Source of the DNA: Branchiostoma floridae | Lineage: Eukaryota; Chordata; Leptocardii; Amphioxiformes; Branchiostomatidae | Direction: 5' to 3' | Assembly (NCBI RefSeq): GCF_000003815.2 | Contig: NC_049993.1 | Span: forward strand, 1,579,471 to 1,643,470 | Length of the DNA stretch: 64,000 nucleotides | Part shown: one piece after another, positions 53,446 through 63,910 of the stretch | Position numbering within the stretch: position 1 is the first letter of the stretch | Layout: the number at the start of each line of letters is the position of its first letter | Notes under the pieces: model-generated | The model's input: the letters and a program-made list of their open reading frames with translations, nothing else | Database searches by the model: none | What the model was told of the DNA's origin: nothing | Program-made: the position numbers and the translations under genes

Positions 53446-56395
53446 CGTAATGTTTCTTCTTTCTTCTTCTCCTGTCAAATCTTCAAAGTGATTCATCTCC
53501 GCCGTTCCTGGACCGAATGACCTGAAATTTGGCACAGGGGTAGAATGGGCCAATACCTTGATGCTTTTTTCTCATTTTTTTCATATCTGCCTCTAAAATG
53601 ATTTTATTGAGATTTTTTGGTCAATTTTAGACCAAAACTGTATATTTTGGCCCCTGTACCCTGGTATTACAACCAAATGAGCTGAAATTTGACAGAGATG
53701 TGCCTTGATAATGCCCCCATATAAATTCGATAACACTTTTGGTGTACAGTACAACAAAATGCTTATTTTTGCGATTTTTTGACCAATTTTTGACCAAAAA
53801 GGACACTTTTGGCCCCTGTACCCTGGTATTACAACCAAATGAGCTGAAATTTGACAGAGATGTGCCTTGATAATGCCCCCATATAAATTCAATAACACTT
53901 TTGGTGTACAGTACAACAAAATGCTTATTTTTGCGATTTTTTGACCAATTTTTGACCAAAAAAGGACACTTTTGGCTCCTGTACCTTGGTATTGCAACCG
54001 AATGAGCTGAAATTTGACACAGATGTGCCTTGATAATCCCTTCATATAAATTCAATAACACTTTTGGTGTACAGTGCAACAAAATGCTTATTTTTGCGAT
54101 TTTTGGCCAATTTTTGACCAAAAAAGGACACTTTTGGCTCCTGTACCCTGGTATTACAATTAAATGACCTGAAATTTGGTATAGATAGGCATTGGATACT
54201 TGGTAACAAGATTCAAGTAAGATTTTTGACAAAAACAACTTTAAAATGATTAATTTTGGCACTTTTCTGAGGGGAAATTTGTTTTCTTTTGGCCTCCTGA
54301 CGTGACCTTCCGTGACCCCGCACAGAGCCACACCTGTGCGCGTCAGCCGGAGAGTTAATTGAATCAAAGACCTAGCCAATCAGCGAAGAGGAGGCCAAAG
54401 GCTAATTAATATTCATAAGCGGGGCCTCATGATCCCGTATATAGCAGTGTTCCCGCCAGGGGGAGCGAAGCCCGCCTAAGGCTCTCGCATTTTAGACTAT
54501 TCAGAAGGCTTTATATTGTATCAGTTCTTAGGGGCATATCTATGATAATCGCAGCAGTCACTTAACTTCTCTTCAGGAGTTTAGCGTAACACTATTTCAG
54601 GTCAAACCGTCAAAGGCAACTAAAAACAAACTTTAACGTTACTGAGTTCAACAGTACTTATAACTTGTTATCCGAAGTTGAAACGCTAGCGATGGTATTT
54701 TCGCTGCGCTGTTAGCTCCGTGCGACTGTTGTTGACGGTCTTATAACGGTATATTTTGCACCCCTGTACCCTGGTATGAGTAACATTTGGTATAGATAGG
54801 CATAAGATAGTTGGTAAAATGATCCAAGTAAATTTTTTGGCATAAAGTACTGTAAAAGGCTTAATTACAGCACTTTTTTAGGGGAAATTGGTTTTCTTTC
54901 GTTCTCCATGCCATGACCTTTCGGACGTTCACCCCACAGAGCCGACATCTGCACCTGCGTCTAGCCGGCAGGATGAGTTAATTCAATTAATGGTTCAGCC
55001 AATCAGCGAAGAGGAAAGCGAAGGCTAATTAATATTCATAAGCGGGACCACACAATACGTTAACTTGAAGACTCAGGCCGTGCAGACTTCTCGCCAGGAT
55101 TTTTTCAAAGCGTCGGACAGGGGTCCGGGGGCCGCCGAATGTCCCTGGCGGGGTCCAGGGGCAGGGCCACTGTGGGGGGGACCCAGGTGGGCGAAGCCCC
55201 CCCGGAAGCTCTTGCATTTTAGACTATTGAGAAGGCTTCTTTTATCAGTTTTTTTACGGCCATATCTACGATAATCGTAGCAGTCACTTACTTCTCTTCA
55301 GCAGTTTGACTTTAAAATATTTCGGGTCAAAGCTTCAAAGACAACTAAAACCTCATAAACAACAAACTTTACTTAGCTCAAGAGTATACAAAAATATTGT
55401 ACGGGTTGCCATCCTTAGTTGAAGCGCTTATTTATAGCGCTAGTATCTTCGCTGCGCCGTTAGCCGCCGTGCGACTTTTGTTGACGGTCTGATATCCCTA
55501 CGTCGCCGCCTCGCTGATATTCCCACGGACATGTTTCAAGAAAATACCCAGCAAAAACGCTGTTCTGCGTCAAATCCTATTCTATTCAATGTTTATATGA
55601 TTAATGATCAGTGTACTGAAATCATGTGTAACGTATGGCTCCTAGTCAATAGATCAGCATTTTCTCTATAGTGACCACCTGTCTATAGTGGCCACATTTC
55701 CTAGTGCTGTTGTTGTTTGACATAAACTTTGAACATTTAAATTGTAAGTAACTTTAAACTGCCAGAGTTTCAGCCCAATAAAACACTCTCAGCGCCAGGG
55801 TATGAACAGACTGACCAGACAGACGAAAATAAATCCTCGAACAAGGTTCAATCGTATCTTCCGGGTCTGGCAGGAAGTTGTTAAACTAAAATAAGAATAG
55901 GCTCGATGGCTGATTGCATACAAAGTAAAACAGTTTAACAGTTTTACAGCTTGAAGAAAACAAACGCTCCTACAGTACCTGCACCTGCTTGATAATTATT
56001 AAATCGTATGCCCTACTTGAATAAAAAAAGTTCACTGCAATAATAAATGTACCCACATCACAAGGAGCTTATACTTTTTAAAACTTACACCTAGTTATCG
56101 TACTGAAAATTGTTAATGACATTACATGAAGTCATTCAACAATTTTCAATCAAGATGAAAATTTTCTGAATGGAAGGTGTGATTATTGTCATTTTCTGAT
56201 AAATAGAAGCAAGCTCTGTACATGTTTTTACCTGGAATCAATTCACAATACCAGTCCACTTTGGGGGATAATGTACTGTTAAGAGGATGTTCCATTTTTG
56301 CGCAGGGGTGATTTGGAACAGTCCAATGTTGCGTGGGAAGGGGTATGGCTGAAATATGCTGTATTTGCTCTTAAGCAAATGTCGGCCTTTCTAGT
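53446..56395. repeat. Tandem large repeat, copy 2 (2950 bp)
   Basis: Nearly identical to copy 1 but with four satellite units instead of five (53590-54190) and about 345 bp missing where 52302-52647 lies in copy 1. These two differences account for almost all of the 516-bp length difference. Confidence 0.88.
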
Positions 56396-56513
56396 TGACC
56401 TTACTTTTGAAGGGAAACTCCTTGTCGCATTGGCTGCACTTGTGGGTACGGGGAAAATGTTGTCTATCCTCTCCCTCCCCTTGTGTCAGATGAGATCCGG
56501 ATCCAGTTGCCAT
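56391..56513 (-). pseudogene. 5' fragment of a ZF gene, cut by the large repeat
   Basis: From ATG at 56513 a 40-residue frame reads MATGSGSHLTQ...RTHKCSQCDKEFPFKSKVN and stops at the border of copy 2. It matches the N-terminus and first half-finger of the 48954 gene, including KCSHCDKEFPF. The array itself is missing. A 5' exon for it may lie at 59.7 kb. Confidence 0.78.
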
Positions 56514-56519
56514 GTTGTT

Positions 56520-57684
56520 TAAGCTCCAGATCCTTCAAGAACAATTAGAAAATGATGCTAAGTTAAGGCTTTGAAAATTCCAACTTGTCTACTGAAATAT
56601 ATACCTAAACATGTCATTACATATGAACTTATAATAGATTACTATATGACTCTTTTTTTCGTAATAACAGAATCCAGATGTTGAAGCAAACATAGTTATA
56701 CAGTAACTAATTGAATGGGTTTGCGTTGCGGTAAAACATGTTTAGATGGTTTTATCTTATTACCGAACAAAGGGAATAGACAGATCAGACAACATCTAAG
56801 ACAATACTAAGACAATGAACTGTAAGAGCACATGGGAAAGTAAATCTGCAATTTCGGGGTAATGCTACTTGCGGGCATTCGGCAAAAGCTATGCTAGACA
56901 GGACAAGACGACTGTTTATACTAGTATGCATAAGCGGGCTAAAATGATAATGGGAAAAACGCAAAGTAAGTAGAAATACGGGCCCGGCGTATGTACATTA
57001 TTTCCATGTTTTTGTTAGGTTTCATCCCAATAGTAAAGCTATTATATCACAGTTAATCTCTTCGCCAAGAAGAGTATGTTTTTGGTTACATGGGTCTGTA
57101 TGTAGGTCAATAGCATATAAGTGGAGAAATTGTGGATGGAACTTTTTAAACCTCCAGATTCTGCATGAGTGATGAGAACTTATTAACAGGAAGGGTCAAG
57201 TTTGACAATTCTAGCATTTTATTTGTCTAAAAAAATATACATGAGCTTGTTATAACACACACATGCACATAAATTGAAGTGATACATATATATATATATA
57301 TTTATATATGTGTGTGTATATAATGCTTCTGTATTTTTATGATCACAATACACATGCCGAAGCAAACATGCTTACACAATAACTGCTAGTAACTGGTTGA
57401 AAGTATTCTAAGCGTTAGAACAGGTTTAGAAGCCTGTACATGTATTTTGATTGCAGAACAAAAAGGAGTGCTGATTAGGCATTGTGTCTTGCATAGGCAG
57501 AGATCAGACAAAATCTGAGAAGAACAGGGTAATATCTTAGAAGTCGGAATATGAACGTGAATAATGCTGTTTACGACCATAAGATAAAAAGTTTAAATGG
57601 TTTTATCTTATTACCGAACAATGGGAATAGTAACTTTCCCAGACAGGTCAGACGACAACATCTAAGACAATACTAAGGCATTAA
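56520..57684. repeat. Spacer with internal duplication and (TA)n
   Basis: About 56740-56960 matches 57590-57684 joined to 58831-58925 (and 59365-59410), sharing GGTTTTATCTTATTACCGAAC and GTAAGAGCACATGGGAAAG. A (TA)/(TG) microsatellite lies at 57283-57320. No gene. Confidence 0.65.
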
Positions 57685-58830
57685 CCCTATCCAGACTGGG
57701 CTTTTTGGGCTGGGGGGGGGGGGGGCTCATTCGACCCCTCCTTCGTATTTTCAAAACGGGTTATTGTACGATCACCAAATTTGCAGGGAAGGTTGTGCTC
57801 ATAAAGTTTTATAATTCCTGCAATTTTAAATCATTATGACGTAATATGACGTAATTATGACGTCATTAATTGATATTTTTGGCTAAAACGGGGAATTCCC
57901 ATAATACCTAAATATCTCACTCAAAAAGTTACCAATAAAGGTTTCTCATCAATATTTAAGTGTTATAAGACTTCTGTTGTCAAAAGACGACGCAACGTCG
58001 TCAAAATGACGTCATAGAATGACGTCATCTGTAGTTTAGCTATCCGCCATCTTGGATTAACCTTAAATTTTTCAAGATACATTTCTTTCAACATATAACG
58101 CTAAAACCCCTTCGAAATGGATTAAAAACGTTCAAATGAATGTTTTCTGTAAGAAAATACCAAGTAGTGATGAAATTTGAGTGAAAATAAGATTGTTATA
58201 CTTTTCATCATGATATTGTCGGCCATCTTGGATTTTGACCAATTACGTCATCTCATTAGCATAATTTATGAATATTTAATTATAAATGTTCAACTAAGAT
58301 GTCTTAGATATTAATGATATATGAAAAGATGTTTAGTCTAGCAAGGAAATCTTAAAATCCCATTGTTTAAACCAAAATTAGTGATTTTTGAAAAATTTGC
58401 CTTTTAGAAACCCGTTGCCATGGCAACACGAAAAATCAAAAACTTTCCCCTTTTTTAAAAAATTGTTGCCAACAATATTCTAGGAAAACTCACCAAGTTT
58501 GGTTGTTCTAGCACAAGCCATTTGGGAGGTATAGGGGGTCAAAGTTGCCGCGGGCACTTTTAGCCCCCCCCCCCCCCCCCCCCCCCGTGTACACTAAAAC
58601 ACACCCAGTAACTTTCTAGCGAGGACAGGTCAACGACAATTACTACAGTGTGAATAGCCCGAATGAGTGGCGGGCCATTCTCACCCTGTCTATCATGCAC
58701 TGTGCGGGAGTTCACACAAACAGTTCATCTATATAACCTTATAACGGTTACAAAAGTTTACTTGATGACCAAAAGGTGAAGAGACTAGAGAGATCTTACG
58801 ATCCACCCCCCCCCCCCCGGCTGGATAGGG
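57685..58830 (-). mobile_element. piggyBac-like MITE, diverged subfamily (1146 bp)
   Basis: Inverted ends CCCTATCCAGACTGGG and (reverse) CCCTATCCAGCCGG are flanked by TTAA at 57681-57684 and 58831-58834. The interior is related to the 21921 element in reverse orientation (TTGCCATGGCAAC, GTTGGCAACAATTT, TGACGTCA sites, CCATCTTGGATT). It has G/C runs at both ends and ~240 bp of extra sequence at one side. The empty paralogous site lies at about 56815-56830. Confidence 0.85.
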
Positions 58831-58924
58831 TTAAACTGTAAGAGCACATGGGAAAGTAAATCTGCTATTGCGGGCTAATATTGATGCTACTTGCGGCCAT
58901 TGGGCAAAAGCTATGCTGGCTACA

Positions 58925-59700
58925 TTTCCTAAGCATATTCTTAAGATCATGAGAGAAAGAGGCTGCCAAAAATCACCTACCTGACTTTTAGAACATGAAA
59001 AACTCACATTGCCATGATTGTCCGCCCTCTAAAGATTAATTTGACGGAAAAAAAATTACGGTGGAATCATGTTATACGATATCAAAACATAAGTGGTGAC
59101 CTTTTGACCCCTTGTCACTGCCTGTAAATAACAACAAAACACCACTTGGCCTGTAACTTCTAAAGCCTACTGCATCCACAAATATTGCTACAAATCTGTT
59201 TTTCAACACAATATATAGAGGTTAAAACCCTTGCATCTCCAAAATTTAAACATATCCCAAGAAAAACATTTCTACAGCCACTTTTCCCAAGGCTACCTAA
59301 GCATTCTAAAACTGTTTCATCTGCGCAAGTCCGGAAATACCGAAATTTACCCTGCTACTGCTAGACGTGACAAAACGACTGTTTGTTTATATGCATAGGC
59401 GGGCTACTTTTTAGTCCGTTAACTTTTTTGGTGCTTCGTTCGGCAGATAGGACTGCCTGATTTTTACCTGTCTGATCAGTTCACATTAGCGGCGCCCCAC
59501 TCCTCCCGATTACTGCACTGCCCCCTCCGCCATACTCCGCCACACAAATATTTTACCCTCCGGGCTTGGTCCTGGTGGTTGCTTATTCAAGCATTAAAGT
59601 TCTTACCAAGGCCACTCCGTGTCTCCGTTTTGTCTGTGAGTGCAGATAATTGTCTCCCTTGGAATTAACTCTTGGTGTCCGGATAAAAAATATACTTAAG
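58925..59700. other. Intergenic, nothing recognised
   Basis: Apart from the short duplicated piece at 59365-59410, no gene or repeat was identified. Confidence 0.35.
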
Positions 59701-59711
59701 TCAGTACTTAC

Positions 59712-59890
59712 CAAGGTACGATGATGCTCTATTGCGCTGTGTTTTCACAGCGACACAGATCCTCACGGCTTCAGAGTCGGTACTGACAGAGTAGTCAATT
59801 ATAAATGACCGAATAGGGGAAGGGGACTGAAACCGGTTCGGCAGGTTTTAGGCAGCAGAACACAGTATTTATGCTCGAACTCGGGTACAT
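59712..59890 (-). promoter_or_regulatory. Putative minus-strand promoter and first exon
   Basis: The minus strand has GCATAAATACTG (TATA-like), CCTGCCGAACCGG, CTGAAGCCGTGAGGA and an end CATCGTACCTTG with a GTAAGTACTG donor (exon end at plus 59712). It is the paralogue of 47532-47720. The first ZF sequence downstream on this strand is the fragment at 56.4 kb. Confidence 0.48.
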
Positions 59891-60034
59891 AAAGTAGTAC
59901 GGATAAAACTGTTGAACGAGAGTTAAATAGCATTATTTGAGAGGCAGCCAGATATAAGCTACGCTGCGTGGTCACGGAAGGTGTTGCCTCTGAGACTATA
60001 GTTTGGATTGTGAAAGTCTTATATCAAGTTCGTG

Positions 60035-60165
60035 TATATATAAGTGCGCCCCCATTACGCAACTGACCTTCTAGTGTGAGCCGGCTGCAGTTATTTGACC
60101 TCCGCAGAGCAGCGTTTCAAAGTGAGCGTCAGAAGGCGATACGCCGACAGGATTTTGATGTTTTG
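60035..60165 (+). promoter_or_regulatory. TATA-containing conserved 5' module
   Basis: TATATATAAG at 60035-60044 is followed by about 100 bp conserved in reverse orientation at 15149-15255 (ATTACGCAACTGACC, GTGTGAGCCGGCTGCAG, GATACGCCGACAGGAT). The TATA box places a start near 60070. What it transcribes is unknown; the following 60-codon frame has no motif. Confidence 0.4.
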
Positions 60166-60274
60166 TGCCATGCACCCTGAAAGAGGAGAACCTAGCGAGA
60201 ACTCAAGTTTTTTTAATCATCCACGGCGCGTGGCATTGCAACTTGGCTCACACCGCGCCAAAGAGGTTAATCTA

Positions 60275-60487
60275 TAGTCTCTACCAGACTCCGGATCGCT
60301 GGAAAAATCGTAGAAATGGAACAAATACGAGTAGAGAGGAATATAACCGGCCAGGGAACAGCTCGCGATCCTAGGATCCGTAGATCGCGTGCTGTTCCCT
60401 ACCCAGCTATATTTCTCTGGCCGGCTTACTCCTCTTTTCGTTGCATTTCTACGATTTTTCCAGCGATCCGGAGTCTGGTAGAGACTA
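60275..60487. mobile_element. 213-bp MITE with 9-bp target duplication
   Basis: Near-complete inverted arms start TAGTCTCTACCAGACTCCGG; the centre is CGATCCTAGGATCC. GTTAATCTA flanks both sides exactly (60266-60274, 60488-60496). The 9-bp duplication suggests a Mutator-like MITE. Confidence 0.85.
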
Positions 60488-60679
60488 GTTAATCTAGGTC
60501 TCGGAGACTAGTACTGTTTACATTCGAGACGTATTGGATGCCCCCCTAGTGTTATAGGTTTCATTGAATAAGTTATGTCTCATTCATGAGTTATTTCTCT
60601 GAACATTTTGATAAAATACATACCTGTTTTACATGGGACAATGAACCTACACGAAATGAATAGATGTTATTTATTCTTA

Positions 60680-61060
60680 GACATAGTTGAGCACATTTAC
60701 CCTTCATCATGTAAGAAATAAAGAAGAAAATTTAACCTCTAGACATACTGTCTTTTGCATGACAATTGCAAAATGAAGTTAGCCACGCAACACAACAGTT
60801 ACTTTTTAGCTGCCACCGTTTTACCCCACAAGTTATCAGGACCAGGGACTGTGTGACTCAGACTTAGCGCGCGGCTATCGAACATTGTCTATTGTATTAA
60901 GTTAGAAACAAACTTTCACCAATCTAACGTTTGAAGTCATTTGGGCTGACTAAAAGGGGATTTATCATCGGTAAAAATGCGTGTCCGTGATAAGTTTGGT
61001 TTTTGAGTCGGATTTTTTTTATGCAGATGGTAGTCACTGAAAACATGCGGATAAAAAGAA
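60680..61060 (-). repeat. Duplicate of the 63.1-63.45 kb promoter region
   Basis: It matches in the same orientation (GAGCACATT.ACCCT, AGCGCGCGGCT, TTTCACCAATCTAAC). The donor AGCAG|GTAAAG of the 63.3 kb copy is replaced by ATAGACAATG, so this copy has lost the splice site. Confidence 0.6.
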
Positions 61061-61094
61061 AATTAAGTTACATCCACTGATATCATCATCATCA

Positions 61095-61355
61095 TCATCT
61101 TCGAAGATCGAGAACAAGCTTCGCGGTATTCACACGGCGGACCGTGCACAACAAATCCTGGAAACCACATCCAACAAAAAAGTAGTTGCACGGCAATATT
61201 CCTGCTGTATCATCCATCATCAGGAAGCGAAGGACAAGATTCCCTGGACACTGCTTCAGGTACAAAGAGGAAATTGCGAGCGAAATCGTACCGTGGTTGC
61301 CAACAAACTGATACATATTCATATCCTGGGCGACCTCGAAACATACATGAACCAA
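61095..61355 (-). CDS. Unassigned 86-codon open frame
   Basis: Begins MVHVCFEVAQDMNM and has no recognisable domain, paralogue or splice signal. A CAT/ATC trinucleotide run precedes it. It may be chance. Confidence 0.2.
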   Translation of the reverse strand: MVHVCFEVAQDMNMYQFVGNHGTISLAISSLYLKQCPGNLVLRFLMMDDTAGILPCNYFFVGCGFQDLLCTVRRVNTAKLVLDLRR

Positions 61356-61967
61356 TGTCTTAGAGACAGAACCACGTTATATATAGCTTGATTCTTAAGA
61401 TACTGATACAGGAGTAGGTAGCAACGTCAACGTTCAGCTAAATGTGATCTTCTTCTATTTCTTTCAAATAAGGCAGCCGCCTTCAACTTGTTGACGATTA
61501 TGCTGCCTATAGTATGTGTTGTTGAGGCACACAGACACAACATATGAAGCTTTACTTGTAATGTTGTTAACATCGTTTTTATCATCTTTTCCTCTGTGAG
61601 TGCTGTAACAGTACATGCACAGGCAAAAACTTTGTACTAAATAGAAACTTATCTTAGAATACACGCTATTGCTATCTTTCACAACTGCATACGCTTGAAT
61701 CATGAACTATTGTATAATCATTCTTTATCAAGGTAAGACTGTAAAGTAGTGGAAAGTCACTAGGCTGGTCTATTTTGGCTAAAGGAAACAGAAATAAGCA
61801 AAAAGGACAAATGAATAAAGCTAAACGAATAGATAAAGTTGCTATACGAAAGTTGATCATGTTTTATGTCTGGTTTCTAGTTAGCAAAAAGGAAGTAAAT
61901 GAAGAAGAAAAAAGCTTCTACCCAAAATATGTATGAAGTTATTTTTGGTTGGTAACTGACAGTAGCT

Positions 61968-62975
61968 TCACTGGTGTTTCTTTCTCATGTGCCTGACGAA
62001 GTTGGACTTATCTATTGACTTGTAGTCACACTCTTGACAACTGTATCTCTCACCGGTGTGACGCCTCCTGTGTCTAGTAAGATGGTAAATTCGAGTTGTC
62101 CGATACTCGCATTCCTCACATTTGTAGGACTTCACACCAGAGTGGTACATCTTGTGTTTCTCAACATCCGACTTTCGGTAGGTCTTGTAGACACAAATTT
62201 TACATCTATAAGGCTCTGCATCTTTGTGTCTTTTCATGTGCTGGACTAGATTGTGTTTCACTGACGCCTTGAAGTTACAGTGATTACATTTGAACGGCTT
62301 CTCGCCGGTGTGTTTTCTCATGTGTCTGACAAGCTGATGCTTACTAGATGCCCTATAACCACATTCGCCGCACATGAAAGGCATTTCTTCTTTTTGGCGT
62401 TGCCTATGCTTGGGGACACTGTGTGCGAATGATTTTTCCTCACTACTTTCATCATTACTTTCTTCCCTACTTTGCTCAAGTCCGCTGTTGATGAAACCAG
62501 TCTCTCTGTCATCAGTATAGTGTTCAGTTTGATCAGGGTTTGAAGGTTGCGACGTTTGCTTGATTTGGTAATCTTCTAAAACATAACATTCATTTTCCAA
62601 AGGTACGTCACCGTTGTCTGGAGGCAGATGACAAGAAGCCAAAGGTGCTTCCTCACCGGGTGTATCGCTTTCCACTGGAGTCTCTGAGTAAGATATATTC
62701 ATTGAATTGATTGTATTCAAGACCTGCATACTGAATGTAGAAGTGTCGATGTCAAGCTCGTCATGGCGAGCTCTACATGCTGCGTCCTCAGTACTAGTAA
62801 GCATATCAATGTCTTCTTCTTTAATGAGAGAGTCTGCTGTGACGTTCATTTGTGTCAGGGAGGTTTTGAATGAGGGAAGCATTTGTGAGCCTGAACTGGG
62901 CGTGTTACAAAGTTCATGGTTCGGTTGTATTATTAGGTCTGAATCCGAGTCGAGATCCTTTGGCTCTGTATGCAT
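61968..62975 (-). CDS. C2H2 zinc-finger protein with long acidic N-terminus, 5 fingers
   Basis: A 335-residue protein from ATG at 62975. Residues 1-195 are acidic and Ser/Thr-rich (KEEDIDMLTSTEDA, ESNDESSEEKS) without a KRAB, SCAN or BTB motif, and a basic KHRQRQK stretch precedes the fingers. Fingers: [76 protein letters not shown] and YSCQECDYKSIDKSNFVRH with H-x4-H at the end. The linkers are non-canonical (KDAEP, SGVKS). The frame is open upstream to the acceptor AACATAG at plus 63029-63030, so coding could begin in an earlier exon; two short out-of-frame ATGs precede 62975 in this exon. Confidence 0.9.
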   Translation of the reverse strand: MHTEPKDLDSDSDLIIQPNHELCNTPSSGSQMLPSFKTSLTQMNVTADSLIKEEDIDMLTSTEDAACRARHDELDIDTSTFSMQVLNTINSMNISYSETPVESDTPGEEAPLASCHLPPDNGDVPLENECYVLEDYQIKQTSQPSNPDQTEHYTDDRETGFINSGLEQSREESNDESSEEKSFAHSVPKHRQRQKEEMPFMCGECGYRASSKHQLVRHMRKHTGEKPFKCNHCNFKASVKHNLVQHMKRHKDAEPYRCKICVYKTYRKSDVEKHKMYHSGVKSYKCEECEYRTTRIYHLTRHRRRHTGERYSCQECDYKSIDKSNFVRHMRKKHQ

Positions 62976-63089
62976 GAGCACTTCACTGCTTGTGGTCTCA
63001 TTGATGAGTTTCTTCTTTCCATAGACTTCTATGTTATAATTCGTGGTTTAAATGGGCGCGTTCATAATGAAGCAGCGTGAAATTTCAGC

Positions 63090-63450
63090 AGATTTTTCAT
63101 TCTATGTCGAGCACATTCACCCTATATCGTGGGAAAAAATTGCCAATGTAAACTATACGTAGGAACTTTTTTTATAGCAATTACAAACTACGATTAGTCA
63201 ATCCCCACAAAAGGCACTTTTTCGCTGCTATTGTACAACCGCACCACTCAGAACCCACGACTGTGTACCTCCGACCTAGCGCGCGGCTGCAAAACTTTAC
63301 CTGCTAATTTCTTCAGTTACAAATAAGCTTTCACCAATCTAACTTTTGAGATCAGTTCCGCTGGCTAAAAGGGAATTTCTCACCGCTAAAAACATGCGTC
63401 CGTGCAGCCGTTCATTTTTGGCTCGGATCTCTTTTAGGGTGTCCACTCGC
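63090..63450 (-). promoter_or_regulatory. Noncoding exon 1 of the five-finger gene
   Basis: The minus strand reads AAGTTAGATTGGTGAAAGC then GAAGAAATTAGCAG with a GTAAAG donor (AC at plus 63299-63300). With the acceptor at 63029-63030 the intron is about 272 bp. Homologous sequences lie at 4890-4994 and 60.7-61.0 kb. Nothing in it is translated in the main frame. Confidence 0.6.
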
Positions 63451-63579
63451 GGAGTAATACATCAATGAGACCTTGTATCGCGTTCCTTCTTTATCACAAT
63501 GTCCAGTCCAAACCTTTGCTGTGAGGTGTCGTAACTTGAAGTCTCCGATACCAGGGGTGCCTAAGCATTTGCACGAACC

Positions 63580-63790
63580 CTATGAAATTCGTACGAATAT
63601 TATGTGATACACACGAATCACTATGCGAAAACGCACGAATATTATGAAATTCGCACGAATCACTATGCAAAAACGCACGAATATTATGAAATTCGCACGA
63701 ATAACTATGCAAAAACGCACGAATATTATGAAATTCGCACGAATCACTATGTGACACACACGAGCCTTATGTGATTTGCACGATCCTTAT
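63580..63790. repeat. 42-bp minisatellite built from 21-bp halves
   Basis: CTATGC recurs every 42 bp (63621, 63663, 63705). Each unit is two related 21-bp halves with CGCACGAAT.. and TATG. The minus strand is open with a 14-residue repeat (SCEFHNIRAF core). Confidence 0.9.
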
Positions 63791-63834
63791 GCGAAATTGC
63801 GCAACCACTGCCGGGGGCACGTGACAGACGGAGC

Positions 63835-63910
63835 GGGATTTTCAAGATGGCGGCTTCGATCGGCGGCGACGGAAAATACGATGTAACACGCCGAAATGAA
63901 GCTAAACAGT
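63835..63910 (+). promoter_or_regulatory. Possible gene start with YY1-type initiator
   Basis: CACGTGACAGACGGAGCGGG is followed by TTCAAGATGGCGGC, a textbook YY1 site overlapping an ATG at 63847. The frame MAASIGGDGKYD reaches a possible GTAACA donor at 63883 and a stop soon after. A gene running off the right edge, divergent from the ZF gene at 62-63 kb, is plausible. Confidence 0.35.

Noticed and set aside
53627-54379. 250-codon minus-strand frame in the large repeat
   Set aside because: It is a tandem translation of the 164-bp satellite; the same DNA is open in more than one frame and shows no domain.
6197-62975. KRAB, SCAN or BTB domain in any ZF gene
   Set aside because: N-termini were read through and none has the conserved residues of these domains.
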